Positions 11,601 through 26,600 of a stretch of DNA of 45,408 nt are shown piece by piece. Source of the stretch: Phoronis australis (lineage: Eukaryota > Phoronida > Phoronidae). The stretch is from positions 1 through 45,408 of the forward strand of contig NMRA01001162.1 in assembly GCA_002633005.1 (NCBI GenBank), in the 5' to 3' direction. The notes under the pieces are model-generated. The model searched no databases and was not told where the DNA came from. It saw nothing but the letters and a program-made list of their open reading frames with translations. Position 1 is the stretch's first letter. Every line of letters starts with the position of its first letter. Both the position numbers and the translations under genes were made by a program.

Positions 11601-14600
11601 TTTTTACTGCTTTAAACAACTATTTAGGGTTTCCCAAAAGACAGTATTACGAGGCTTCATAATTCTCAAAAGGAGGCTGTGCATTTGTTATAGCAATATT
11701 GTTACGAAGATAATATTTAAATGCTATGTTGGTGTAAGTGTAGTTTGGTACCAAATGCACACTAATCAATAAAATATTGACACCTGGGATTTTGTTTTCA
11801 CACTTGTTTAGGAGATGCATTATTCAGTGACATTATTCAGAGAAAAAGGAGTTGAGGCTGGCAGACATACGGCGTGCAGCCGGGAACTACCGAAGTGTTA
11901 TGGAAGCTGGTACCTTAGAGATGTTGAAACTCATATTATATCAAGCCACTGTAGAAGCTAGTCTTATGTATGACTAATGTAGTATTGCTGATAAGTTGTT
12001 GCTGTTATATAGATAGGAATTTCTGCCAGGCAGCAAAGGTCGAATGTATACCTATCGCAAAATTGTTTGGCAGTTGCTCAGCACATCAAGCACATGACAC
12101 AGGATACATATACATCTTGACGCTGGCAAGATGAAGCTGCTGTCTCTCTTCAAAAAATTACCCGGTTGTGCGGAGTTCGAACTCTGCAATAGGTCCAAGT
12201 GTTTGAAGTTCTGCGCGATTTGTACATTTTAGCGCAAGCTGCACGCAATCTGATTAAGTATTGAGAACGAATAGTAATCTGTTCCGAAAGTCGATTCTGA
12301 GACAAAATCAAGAGTGATGATATCTAAATTAAAAAAATTGACATACTAGTTTTTTATTGCCAGTTGACTGGGCTGTAGGTGACGGCATTAACATGTACAT
12401 TTGATTTTATACCAAGTTAAATGATATCCCAAACTGAGAGAAGTTTATTTATTTTATTAATTCATTCAATTTAATGTTTGCAATGAGGGTAGCCACATCA
12501 GTTCACACTGCTTTCCATGGGGGCTCTCAGTAAAAACAAACATAGAATAAGACAAACTAACAGAATTACAAAATGAAAGACAATATTTAAATAATAAGCA
12601 AAGAATAAGAAATTAACACGGAAAGACCGATGAAACAGAATAAAAAATAAAAAATGATAAATAGAAGAAAAAGAAAGTAAGACAAGATAATTAACTAAAT
12701 TATAAATATAAATAATTAAAAACAGAAATAAATAATAAAAGTAAGACATCATGTAAATATACACGCGTGTATACACATGCACTCATACACACATACATTA
12801 ACACATACATACATACATAAACATACATACATTCATACATATATAAAACAAACATACACATGAATGCACAAGTACACACACACATACAAATATGTACACA
12901 TGAATAAAATAGTCTGATATGGTGATACTGAATGTAAATTTGCTACACAGAACACATATACATGAAGTTAAATCGATTTCTTATAATTCTTTCAAAGGTT
13001 ATAAAAGATGATGCAGATTTGGCATCTGCAGGGAGAGCGTTCCTTAAATAGGACCCGCTGTGAGAAAATGATTTTCCCAGTTTCGTTTATGGGTTTAGGA
13101 AGATTGAGATTTGATGATAATGAGGACCTAATGTTGTAGAGATTAGTAGTCATCTTAAACTTAGCACTTATGTTGGGACAAGACGTTTAAAACTTTTGTA
13201 CATACAACAAGCATATAGGAATTGATGCCTTGTGTGAATTTTCAATTTTCCAGTCTCCGTATGGAAGTTTTCAAAGTTAATATCTCTAACACCAGCTCCC
13301 AGAATAGTCCGGGCAGCCCTATTTTGGATAAGCTGGATGGTTTTCAAATCCTTGTCTGATGCAACGTCCCACACCGGAAGGCAACAATCTAAATGAGGTT
13401 GAATGGTAGCATTCAAAAGGGTTTTCAGTGTTGCTGTGTTCACAATTTTACTGATGCGTTTCAATACACCAATTTCCTTGGACACCTTTTTCGAGATATA
13501 ATCAACGTGGTGAGAGAATTTAAGGTATTCATCAAATATTAGTCCCAGATATTTAAAAGAATTCACGTTCTCAATTGGTCTTCCATCCATACTTTATGAC
13601 AGGGTTTGGTTTCTAAATCTTTGGGACGTGCCAAATCGAAGAGTTTTAGTTTTTGACACATTTAAGGATAATTTATTGGATACAAGCCAATCTGAAATAA
13701 TTGCTAAATCACAGTTGAGATTGGTGTGAATTTCAGATGAGGTGCTGCCAGCAGACAGTATTGTAGTGTCATCTGCATACAGAACAATCTTAGAATTTTG
13801 AATTACTTAGGAGAGATCTTTGACAAAGATGCAAAATAGCAAGGGCCCCAGTATTGACCCCTGGGGAACACCAGTTTTAACAGATTTGAGATCAGTGGCA
13901 TATTTTCGGACACGGGTAGCTTGAGTTCTGTTACCAAGATAATTCTGAAACCACTTGGCTTCGACATCGGCGACCCCATAGGCTTTAAGCTTCTTTAACA
14001 AGAGAGTGTGGTCGTGGGTGTCAAATGCCTTCTTAAGATCAATTAAAACAGCACCCGTCAATAATCCTTGATTCATATTTGTATGAATATGATCAGTGAC
14101 ATTAATGTTGAATGGAGTAGTCGGAAACCAGATTAGGCATCAGTCAAGAGGTTGTTCGTTTGAAAGGAAGAATGAAGTTGTTTGTGTACCCATTTTTCAA
14201 GGATTTGTGGCATAGGTGGCAGAATTGGAATGGATCTGTAATTTGCCACCGTCTTTGAAAAGTGGAGTAACAACGGCCGATTGCCAATTTGATGGTATGG
14301 TTGATGTTTTAAATGATAAATTGATCAGTGAAGTAATGGGCTGAGATATTGTCTTAGCAGATATTTTTAGGATTTTAGTACTTATGCCACCTATTCCAGT
14401 AACAGAATTGCCATCCATTGATTTGAGTTGCTGGAAAACAAACTTAGCGTCATGGAATTTAAAGGTTATCTTTTCGCTGACCGGGGTTGGAAATAAATGA
14501 GTGGTGTTTCCAAATTTTCGGGGTAGGTTATGGCCAATATTCGTGAAAAAATCGTTAAAGGTATTAGCCATGACTGCGTTATCAGATGTCATGCCATCAT

Positions 14601-17600
14601 CCGTAATCAGTTCAGCGATTTTAGTATTCGATTTCCCTGGCGAACCAGACTTCATAATTTTCCATAAGGATTTACCATCCGATTTGTTGTCATTATTTAA
14701 TTATTATAATAATCTGCCTTGGCCTGTTTTGTTACCTTATTTGTTAGATTATGCGCTGTTTTGAATTTGTTCCAGTCACAAGTATTACGCGAACGTTGAG
14801 CAATACGTTTAAGACAATCGCGTCTGTGAGACAGTAAAATTAGCTCTTCGTTGTAACAAAGGGGCGATATACCCTTGATTCTCACCTTGATAATAGGTGC
14901 ATGTTTATCCAAAACACTTCAGAAAGTTTTCTTAAATTCTGTCCTCATAGCCTCAGGATCACCACTTGATGCTAACGCCACCCAGTCAATGTTATATAGC
15001 GCGTTAACAAAATCAGAACTATCAAAGTTACGGTAGTGGCGGGTAGTTATTATCCGAGGGGTGTTTCGGACGTATAAATTTGTAACTTGTGTATATCAGG
15101 TTGTGATTCCACGAGAGTTTACCTTGTTAACATTAGACACAAGAATTAAATCTAAACAAGTTGATGTTTTGTCAGTTGCTCTGGTTGGCATGTCTATAAC
15201 ATTTTGTTAACGAAGCATAAGCTCCCAAAATTTAATCTTTGTACTAGGTTTTTGGAGAGTGCATCTAAGTTAAAATCACCAGTAATAACAAAGTCACTGG
15301 CTTTGCAGTTTTGATTGCCAAAAATATTTTTAAAATGACCTGTTAGCGTTTCCAGGTGATCCGCATTGGACGATGGTGGTCTATAAACCGCACCAATGAC
15401 AAAGCTCTTTGATTTAGGGATCAACCCGATCTAGGAGGGAAAGGATGTTTAAGTGAGCAATACGAAGACCCTTAGCGACCTTTAATGAAGACAACTCGGG
15501 ATCGCATAGTTCTTTTTCTGAAATGTCCATTGAGGCCCTGGTAGAATCTTTGTCCGTATCTCTGAGGTACATATTCTCGTGGTTTCGGAATAAGCAGTCA
15601 TCAGAGTCAAAAGTACTTGACAATGCACTTTCACGTTGGTATACGACTGCTGTTGTATCATCATGTAGAGCCCAAATGCTTTTCAGTCATTGCTTGATCC
15701 GGAGTTTTCATCATATCATTGTTAAGGCTTTCAGCTAAGTTGTCCATTATATAGGAAGATGACTGTACAGAGGGGAGGCTGCATTGAATAGACTCACGCT
15801 GATTGTCCGCCAAGTGACGTCACAGCGCGATTTCAGTGGGTTTTCTTGAGGCAACGAAAAGGTGGTCAAAATCAAGAGCGTGAGAAGATAGGTCGTATCA
15901 AATGTTACCATAGTTTTTAAGAGTCATACGCAGCATGTAGATACAAAAATCGGTGTAATCAAGCTTCTGATCATCATGAATTATCGCAAATTACCAACAA
16001 CGACTCACAGCATCGAACGCGGCCGTGTTTAAACATAGCCTCCATTTTGAATTCCCACTTGTCTCATACTCATTCCAACATTAACAACTAAATTGTATGC
16101 TTGTTTAACAGTTTGAACGTTTCCCGACAATGCTGTACACAACAGTGCTGTCGCTAAGCCGATCTGTTGCTAAGGAGCATTGAACCCAAACGTTTGTACA
16201 ACATTGACAATGAACTCTTCCTAGACTGAAAACATCATTTTTCTCATCATAGATGGCATGGCAGAAAACACACAAAGTTGGCTGTGGTTATAAGTATTGC
16301 AAGAAAGCTTATGGAGGCTACGACAGCGACACAAAAACATTTAGCAGAGAAATTGCCAACCAGTTCTTCTTCGTGTGTAACTATTACCCCTCTGTACGTG
16401 ATCCCGACAGGTAGGTTTCTTTTGACATAATCTTTGTCACGTTATCAAAACAAACGGTCGTAATAGGCTGTTGCAGTGGACCACACCATCGCAATGACGA
16501 ACGGTGGCCAAATGCAGAGAAATATGTCACGTGGTGAGAGGATTCATTAATTAAACGATAAAGTTGAAGTTTGAGTTGGTGACAGTTTGAATTTTGTTAG
16601 CGAATACCAAAACGGTAGATACACTGTATTTGAAACCCAGTGGAAACTGGGCTGCAATATTTGTATCAATTCTCACCAAAAAGAGTCTGTTCCAAAATTG
16701 TAGAGTTCAGTCACTGGAATGCCAACTGCGACACGTGACCTACGTATACATGTCCTCTCTTATTAAACCTTGCAACCCCGAGAGTAGCTGCGAGGGCTTG
16801 CAGTGATATTTACCCGCTGCGTGTTTGACTGATTTTGTGCAGTTATCAATTCAAGCCTAATTTCATTGCTTTATTTTCATTTTAATTGTTATTGCAGTTT
16901 ATTAAGCGAGATTCACCTGAGATACAATTCTATACAAGCGGCGATTTCTTGGCAAAGTTAATCCACAAACCCGACAGTTATCGTGCCATTTGTTCATTTT
17001 TTATCAGCACCGACCTGTACCCCTGGGTCGATCCCGGAGAAGCCTCTTATATTTTTGCAATTCCAGTCGTAGAACCACTTTCAACAACCTATCGTGCTAC
17101 ATGCCTGGAGTGTTTCGACATCACATTTTTGGGTGATAAAGTCATGCTATACTATTTCACTTAAAGAAGTTACATTTGGCCTAAATGATAGGTTTAGTGT
17201 TTACGTAACTTTCCCGAAATGACTCAAAAGTGCTTAAGTAGGTCTGTGTGTGTGCCATCGTGCGGGCGTCAGTTTGTGTGTGTGTTATTGTTTTCAATTG
17301 TTTCTATCATAACAAGAACAACCCTCCTTCACACGAAAAGAGCCTATCTAGAGCTACAAAAAGGCAAACTGGACGAAGTTTAATAAACTGAAAGACACAC
17401 TCTGCAGAGAAACCACCGGTGATTCAAAGCAAGACGTCCACATCAATGTCAGGCGGACATCTAACTGCATACTCCAAACAGCACGCCAGAGCATTCCAGG
17501 GGGAAGATGGAGAGACTACAAACCATACTGGAGTGCCCATCTGCAAAATCTCCATGATCTATTAACGTCAACCTGAGAGCAACTTGAAAAAGACCCAACC

Positions 17601-20600
17601 CGAAAAACACAGCAATCTATAACAAAGCAAGAGCTGCATCTAATCAGGAAAAGACATTAGAATTCTGCAAGTCCTGGCACGAGAAGACCAGCTCTCTATA
17701 AACATCGAGAAAGGCACAGAGAAACTCTGGTAGCTCACAAAGTCCCTAAACGACGACCACCAGTGTACTTCAACAGCACCGCTTCTAAAAGGAGACTGAC
17801 AGGCTTACACTGGGAGAAGTTTCACATCCCTGCTTTCTGGGAATTTTAGAAATGACAGCCTCCTGGACATACAGAAATCCGAACAAAGAAGATGGAGTAA
17901 CTAAAGAAGAAGCAAGAAGAACAAAGTGCCATGTAAAAACTAAACAGTTCCATGAGACAGCTTAAGACCAAGAAGGCACCCGGAAATGACGACATCAGCC
18001 ATGTTATAATTCAGCACCTTGATAGTCACACGAAACATAAGCTTTTGGACATTTACAACCTGTCTTGGAGCATGGGGGTTTTTCTAGTAAGCTGGAAGAA
18101 AGCCATAATCATTCCAATCCTGAAGAAGGGGATGGACAAGTGGAGCAAAAGCAGCTATTGGAACGTCAGCCTTCACAGCTGCTCAAGCAAACTCACGAAA
18201 CACATGGTCAACAAAAGCCTGCAATATCACCTAGAAAAGAACAAGCTAATAAACCTCACCCAGTCAGGGTTCAGAATGAACAGAAGCACAGAGGACCAGA
18301 TCACATTGCTCACACAAGGCATAAACAATGATTTTCATCAGAAAATGAAGACACTAGCAGTCTTTGTGGACCAAACTAAAGCCTTCGTCAAGGTCTGGAA
18401 GGAAGGCTCGCTTCTTCAAAAGTATTTGGCAAAATGTATGCGTGGATTAACAGTTACCTCTTTCAATGATGTGGAGCAGACGACGCACCCATCGTCCTAC
18501 GGAGAAGTGAATACCCTCATACGAAGTCACTTTAGAAATCCCTGGATGGAACGCCTACGTCTGGGGATTAAAGAAGACTATATCTACCAGCTTGACCGCC
18601 AAGAACAAGTCACTATCTTCAGGCTAAGACCTGCCCACTGCCACTTGCTCTCCTACATGCATCGCCTGAAAATCTCTCACACATTCGAGTGGCCTGTGGC
18701 ACTGGCCCCTAGACACCTTAGCATTTACTCCAGAGCTGCCTTACGTTTGATATCCTAAGGTGCCAGACATGGACGTCCGATGGAAGTCAAAGTAAAACTG
18801 TGTGACCGACAGGATCATTGCGACGAACCGCAGACTTTGCCCAGAAGACCAGACTGGCCCTCCTAAGGTACGTGGCCGGGAACGCAGAAGAAGAAAAAGA
18901 AGAAGAAGCCATCCAGCCAGCAGTTTGAAGATAATGGTCAAAATACCATTAGGTGTGCCACTGTGTGTTGAACTCCGTCAGACCCCGAAATCTCACAAAA
19001 CGTGTAGTTCTGCAAGTTTCCTCGTCGTAAAACTTGTATCAATAAATTACGTATACATGTACAGCTAACGACCGACGGGGCTGCATGCAAAACACGTGGG
19101 AGTTCAACCGACATTCACCTTGCCCTGGTATTCCAGCTGTTTAAGTGAAAAACATATATTATACGGCATTAACTCCGTCTTTTGTAACAAAGAGAACTCT
19201 GTCGCTGTTTTGAAAACAGTACGCTCTTGACACGAGCCCTCGCCCAATGAGCTAAACAAAGCTCATTATGAGCATCTTTCTGAAGTTTATGACAGCTTTG
19301 CAGAAGCAAAGGTTTGTTGGTATTAAAATACTAGAAACTTGTTACGAATTGAAAGCAGTTGCTATCATTTGTTGTGACGAGTGTGCAAGAGTTGGTTATA
19401 TTTACAGTGAATCAACATCCGTAGATATTTTACGACATAACTTTTTCTCAGTGCATGGCGATTCGTTTTTTCATTTTTGCAGACATTGTAAAACTTATCT
19501 AATGTGTTGATTTCATAATTTTTAAGCATGGCATCCGACATGTTATGTTATTATAAAAATCATGGCAAGTGCACGTATTCAACATATTTATTTCCATTCC
19601 AGCCACCATCGCCCGAGCTCGAGACCATATGGCCCGGGTTTGTATCATTTTGTTAGCGTGTTAGCAATTTCACCTAGGTCATTTCACCTTGGCAACAACA
19701 GACTCTTGACGTGATGTTGAGATATGTGCACAGCTGCTATAACATATTTAGCTCTTGAAAGATTTGAAAAGGTCTAGCTTCCTATTTTTGTGAGCAACAG
19801 AAAACAATTGACGTGCCCAAACCGACCTCTTCTTCTGAATCATAGATCCTAGATATACAATAACGATAAGAAGAAGGCAGCGACCATCTTAGTCTTGGCA
19901 CGCATTGTTACAAGTTGAGTGAAAAAGTAAACATTTAAGAAAAAGTGCAACTAATGACCCAATTAGAGCACCAAATGTCCTCAATTAAGGGATTGATATG
20001 TGATCATAGATAATTATCATTAATTTCGAGATTGTGTTTATACGTAGCTCAATATTAAGGTTTGTCTCTCACTAGACAATTAATACCTTAATGTGTAAAC
20101 TGGCACATTGCCTGCGCCAGTGCACAGAAGTTTTAAAATGTATGTTCAAACATGTGCGAGAAAAATATTTGGAAAACAAAAAACCCTTGTACTAGCCTGA
20201 TCGTTTCCGGTGTATTGCGAGTCATATAGAGAAGTGAATTACATTCAAGGATTTCCATAGAGCTCAGAATCACAACTGTCTAGCTCACAATATAGATGAG
20301 TCGAAATTCTACTTGATGACCTGATAAACGCACATAATGATCCTACCATATGGAATTGAACATTACTTTATTGTGCAAATCGTTGGCATCAAGCATAAGC
20401 TAAAATATTATGATTGCACCGCCCGACCTTCGAACTATTTACCCTTTTCACTGAAGTTAAAGGAGAAAGCCACCCGATTTAATTAGTCTTTTTTGCGTCT
20501 TAATCGGTCTATATCCACATCGCCTCGCATACGGTCGACCTTAACTTGCCAAGAGGTGTCGCGTTAACCTGTGAGGAAGGTGAGAAACGACGCTAGCGAC

Positions 20601-23600
20601 GTCAGTGGTTCATATGCAGAGTGAATGTCGCTATGTTGCGGTGCATCGTTCCCGCTTGTCCGAACTAAGCAGCTGCGAGGAAAGCAGTTATATCGTTTTC
20701 TTACTTCCTCGAAAGTCCGAAATGCTTAGGAAGTGGCACATGGTAGTGAAGAATGAAATGTACGCTGTAAATAGCAATTATGAGGCCGTGAAACATCTCC
20801 GTGTCTGTGGCGTGCAGACGTCGACAGTGCCTGACGAATGCAGGCTTATCAAATAACTCCATGCGTTCTGTTGTCTGAGCTTGTTAGCGGCGCCTCTCTA
20901 GTATTTCTTCATTACTGCATTCCTGTTCGAATTGATAGCCTGTAAAACTTAACGATCCACCTGCAGAGTCGGGACTGATGAGCTGTAGCTCGTCCTAAGT
21001 CGGGATTGCGAATTGCCATGTTGACTTTTATTACTGAGCGTTCTGTTTCAAAATGAATTATTCGTACCCTAACCAATAATTATATAAAACTGAAACAAAG
21101 TCTGTCTCATTAGATGTAATTTGTAACGCCTTTGGAGTGTTCGTGAGTGCAAATGATTTGAGAAGCCAGCAATGAATAAATCACTGCGTTACCGGCTTTA
21201 GGTGCAATAAAACTATTTGACGGGACACCGAGGCAGTGTGAGCTCATGCTAATTTAGTGTTTTCTGGCAGAAACTGTTGTGAAACAACTCGCTTTCCATC
21301 CCACAACCAGGTGTTAAGGGAATCTTTATTTCCTTTTACATTACTCAAATAATGATTGTCAATGTACAACTTCTGCAATGACGGTGGTGTGGCCAAAGCG
21401 GAACCTGAATTCGCGGCCCCCGACGAGTAAGTAGATTTGCAGTTTCGTGGCTAATTCACCAACATAATCAGGTGCACATTACTTTGGCTCACTAGTATAG
21501 TATTTTCTTGACTGGAAGTTTAGTTTCCACTGAACTTTGGATGGTTTATGTTCGTTATGTCAGATCAATTTCCGAGCCACTGGCCCGCTCGGGATAACGA
21601 GTCAATCCGACCGGCTGCGACGGGCCTGATCGGGCTCCGAGGTGCTGGCCAGGATAACGAGCGTTTTGTGTTTAGAAATAAAAAATCACAAGTCTAAACA
21701 ACACAGATCTAGGTTCTCCTGTCTGTATTTCACGGAAAATACTTCGAAATTATCTCCAAACAGGCCCCAAACTCCTGCTACGGACCTTATTGGCGTGCCG
21801 AAATTTGTAGGCTACGGTGTGTCCAAATACAAATAAATCCGTAAGAGCGAAATAAAACAACACGTTTTTATAAGAACTCGGTGTATTTTTAAGGGCTTTG
21901 CTTAGAAGTTTGATGATTTATTGATGTTAAACGATGACTTCAAGCGATAAGCTGACACCAGTAACCCGTGTTGTGAACTGCTGAACAAACTGCATGTGAA
22001 ACCGACGACGTCATTGGATAATTTCAACACCTCCGTCTGCCGTCAGGTGTCAGGTAACGCAACCGCACGTGTCGTTATGGAGTAGAACTACTCGATCTAA
22101 AGTGATACAAAGTAGGTTGTTTTTTGGGTGGCATGCTCCTTTAATAATGTATTTGGGCAAAGCTGAAATAAAATACATTTTAAAGAATAGAATACCCCTG
22201 CACCAGTTAACAATTTCCGGTGCAGCATGTGCCTTAGTAGTACAAAGATATGAATTACATTGGAGATGTGGATATTTCTGAAAGTCACAAAGGTATGACT
22301 GTCGCCACACAACATTACGAGCTGGAGGAAAAAGGAAAAAAATTCCGAATAATCTTCCTAATGACCCCATGAATGCCCCATGTTGAGTGCACAGAGACCA
22401 GTGGCCGATTGCATGAAACTGTTAGAACAGGAACTGAAACATAATCCCTAAATTTCTGGTGCATTTGTTGATCTTGTTCACACACTGATGTTAATCTTTC
22501 CAGCACGTTCTTTTGTTGTGATTATAATGTAAATAATCGGGGACCTTTTCATGCAATGCCATTAGTCTAAGGAATTGGTTCCAATCCTATTAATTTTCAA
22601 TAATATTAAGAGTTCAACATGTAGCTTACATCCAACATGTTCCAAAGCTAAAACTTGGCGTGGCAGTTAAGATAAAATATCATAAGGCCAATCGGTGTTA
22701 GGATGAGTGGTTGAGCCCCTATTGGGATTGTTGAATACACCCGGCCAACGATAGACGGAACAAATTCCAACAATGGCCTCAGCAGGCATACTGTTGCAGG
22801 TTAGACCTTAAAGTTTAAATGGGTTCAGCTCAGGATCCGCCTCAAGAGGTTAAAAGACTGGCTTGCTTTTTTCGCAATGTTGTGGATATGAAAAAACCTG
22901 GACATTATGGGGACTGGTTGTAAGGAGCTTAACAAATTGCCCTGCTAAAGTCTAATACTGTGAGATGACATTCTCCACATAGGTCTGTTCACCAGTGGAG
23001 GTTGTCAAGTTCGGTAGTAAAATCAACCACCTGTCTGTCTTAGGACTTACTGTCCCAAATATCATAATGATTGGCACAAAATATCTCAGTGAATCAGTTT
23101 GGCTCATAACGGAGCGAGAAGTGATATTTTCCGTAATTTTGCAGACCCTTGAGCGGGCTTGTGAAATACGTCCTCATTTACAGATTGCCTGACGACTCCA
23201 GGTGAGGAAGAATGCAACAAGAGAGGCACGTACAACTTCCAAACATGCGAGTGCACGTGCGAGGTCGGCTTCTCTGGCAAGTGGTGCGAGTTCAAAGGTG
23301 AGTCAGGAGATGCTAATTTTTGGCTTTGATTCACACTCCTAAAGCTTGCAAGGTTGCTAGCCAACAAATATCGGTGAGGTGTAACAGTTGCTTTTGAAAG
23401 TTTCGAGGCAGAAGTTGTGTTTCGGACAAATACTGCTACTATTGGGGCAATTACGGTATAGCCTTGTTCCACCTTCAAGCATGCAAACCGAAAATACAGC
23501 CAAGTTCCTGGCATTACTGGCCTTATTTAAGAAGTCTTGAAAGTTAACTTACCCAATAGTTGTCGTTATTTTGCTGTTTAAAGTTGAATTTCGCCTGCTT

Positions 23601-26600
23601 AAACTGGCTAATACGAAAATCGAGTTAAGACTTATTTTCATAAAATCGAAATCAAAATATTCTTAATATTCTGTCTGTACTTCGGGAGCAAGTTTTCTGT
23701 TATACAGAATTTGTTGAATGCACGACACTTTTCATTGTTCACGGTCTTTATTCCGTTGCGTTCATACTTTCTGAACAAAACTCTACTCTCTACTGAACAT
23801 AGATACAGTAACTGACCTAGCGACATAATTAAAAGACACACGATATTTCGAAACATACTTGTTTCATTCTCAAGTATGAACGCAACGGAATAAAGACCGT
23901 GAACAATGAAAAGTGTCGTGCATTCAACAAATTCAATATTCTGTCTATATATGTTTATTCAATTACGAGTCAAAAACAATGTCAGCGGTGTCTCTTTGAT
24001 ATCAAAATTTGAACTGTACATTAGTGTATACTGGAGTACTGGTTAAAATATACTTCAAAAACGCGCGAGATGTTTAACAAAAGTATGTCTCCAAAGTGCC
24101 AACAACGAACCAGTCGACTTTCTCTGAATGCAATCAACCGTGATGAGATCTTTCAAAAACACAAGTGCTTCATCCACGCACAACACACATGCACGCACCC
24201 AGGGTGTGGGGGCTTGGGGGCCCACTCATTTGGCAAAGTGGGCAAAAAGGTCTGCCTCCGAGAAACAAAAAATGTCCGAAAAAAGTAGAAAACGAGACAA
24301 AAGTCCACTGAAAAGCAAGAATTTTGCGAATGCCTAATTCTTAAGTCTGAACGTAGTCCGTTTTTTTAGTAAAAGGCCCACATTAGAACAATTCGAGCCC
24401 CTATTTTTTAGGCTGGGTGTGCGCATATTCGACCAAACATCTTCGCCCTTACTGGTTGATTTTTCATTCACATGCGAGACAGAGTCAGATGTGTCAATTA
24501 CCGGCAATTTTAGGGAAATGAGTCGCATTAATATTCAGTGCAGCGCCACAACACTCCACATGAAGTTGAACAAATGGATTACTTACAATATAATTCCCAT
24601 GATCACTGTCACCTTAAATGTTTATAGTCACTGGACTCACTAACCATTTAAGAGGTTTTTCCGCCGGGAATCAGTGTAATTGTATTGTAAGACAGCAACG
24701 TGGTCTGCATAAAGTTAACTTGTTGCAAATAATTCTGCTGGACACTTGACGTTGTCTATTTTGAAGTTGGCGATGTTTCGTTTGTAGTGATATCGTTTCT
24801 TTTAGCATTCACTATTTGTTCTCCTTGATAACATTGAACACAAGTAGTCTTTAATCAATATATGCAGCTGCTGCTTAACATTCAACTTCGTCGACCTTAT
24901 CGCACCTAACGTAATTCTTCCAATTATTCGTAACAGTTTTTGGGGTTTTCTATGTGGAAGATAACTACTTAACTCATGTCTGCTGCCCCATAGTAGCTGT
25001 GCCATTTTGAATAGCCACGCTTTTCTTTCGTCTTGGTTGCACCTCCCCATTACCACAAAATAGATCTGCCATCTGCTGTTCATACTCAGTTTTCTTATCA
25101 GAGGCGTGCGAAGATTCGATAAAATGCCCTTCATGGGTAGAAGATGCTTGCGATGCGCCGGGCTTTATTGGAGAGCTCGCCAGGGAGCTGTGTGAAAGAA
25201 CTTGCGGGTAAGATATGAATTATTATTAAGTTAATGGGCTAAATGTTACAAATCATCAAATTTCCTTAATATTATTTACCATGTGGTACAATTTCGCCTT
25301 AGACATTGTCATGACAATTGCAAAGTAAATCAACAATCATGCTACAACAGTGTCTTTTAAGGGTGACACCCTAAGCTAGGGCTAAAATGACTGAAAGACA
25401 GTTTTTTTGTCTTACCTTGACTATTGGAGTAATCTTAGTTCATCGAGTGTCACCCCCGAAATCACCTGTTACTCTACTACTGATGGTACCAGTATCCTTT
25501 CAACGCAAAATGTTTTTTGTATTGATGCTGGGTTTGGCGCACAGTTTTGGCAATCGTTCATGTAATGTAATGCATGTGGCGGCCAGACTATTCAACTTTC
25601 TCCGCTTACTGTTACATTGTAGCTACTCATGCAAAATTACGTGGTCAACAATATCATTTCGAGTGTTACAATGTTGCAGTACATCTTATAAATTCACTGT
25701 CTACTCCTCAAAAATGCTAAGTAGAACGAATTGGTCGCAGTAGCCTACGAGACAAAGAAAAATGAAGATACACTGCAGAGACAGTTGGAAATGACAATGC
25801 AAAAGGCCACAATGAGTACAAATCAACCTCTAGCGGGGGCAATCTCGTCTTAGAACTTCAGACAATGTAATATAAGGGTATTTGGTGAGGTTGGAGCAGT
25901 TTGTGGGGGAGATGCGTCATGTATTTCCTCAGATACAGAATAAATTTATGGCGGATCACGTCAGGGAAAAATGCTGAACCAAATTAACTCAGCCAAATAC
26001 TAAGGAATGATGTTTGACAGTACACCTGAAGAATCCCACGTAGACCAAATGTTGAAAATCGTACATAAGTAAAAATTGACAGGTGCAATCCCACCACTAC
26101 ATGTATGTCAGCAACTGTTAAAAAGACTTGTAAATACAAGGTGGAGCGCTTTCTATGGTCATAGTGGCCATGGACAATTCCTGTATGCTGAGATTCTCGA
26201 AGCCTTAGACATCCTATGTGATCCTGACGACAAAAGGTTCTTCTAATGTCTTCTCATAGCTATCAGCGAATCCACCTCTTAGGACGAGGTACTTCGCGAA
26301 GTCAATGGTAACCAAGAGTACATTCAAACCAAAAGCTTAACACTTGACAAAGTCGTTAAAAATCAACCCGTGATAATATTCCCCAACAGTGTTGCTCAAA
26401 ATGACGTTGGACAGGCAACCATGAAAACCCGAGTCTTCAGATATCGGTCTGTCGTTGACAGACCGAAATAAAGGGGAATGTTAGAATGCTTGGACAGATT
26501 AGCAATTCAGTTGAATTCGAAAGCAAAGCCGCAAATGGTGGATTTGTTCGAAATCATCTTAACCACTAATTTGGTCAACTCCGCCGAAGATTGCATTAAG

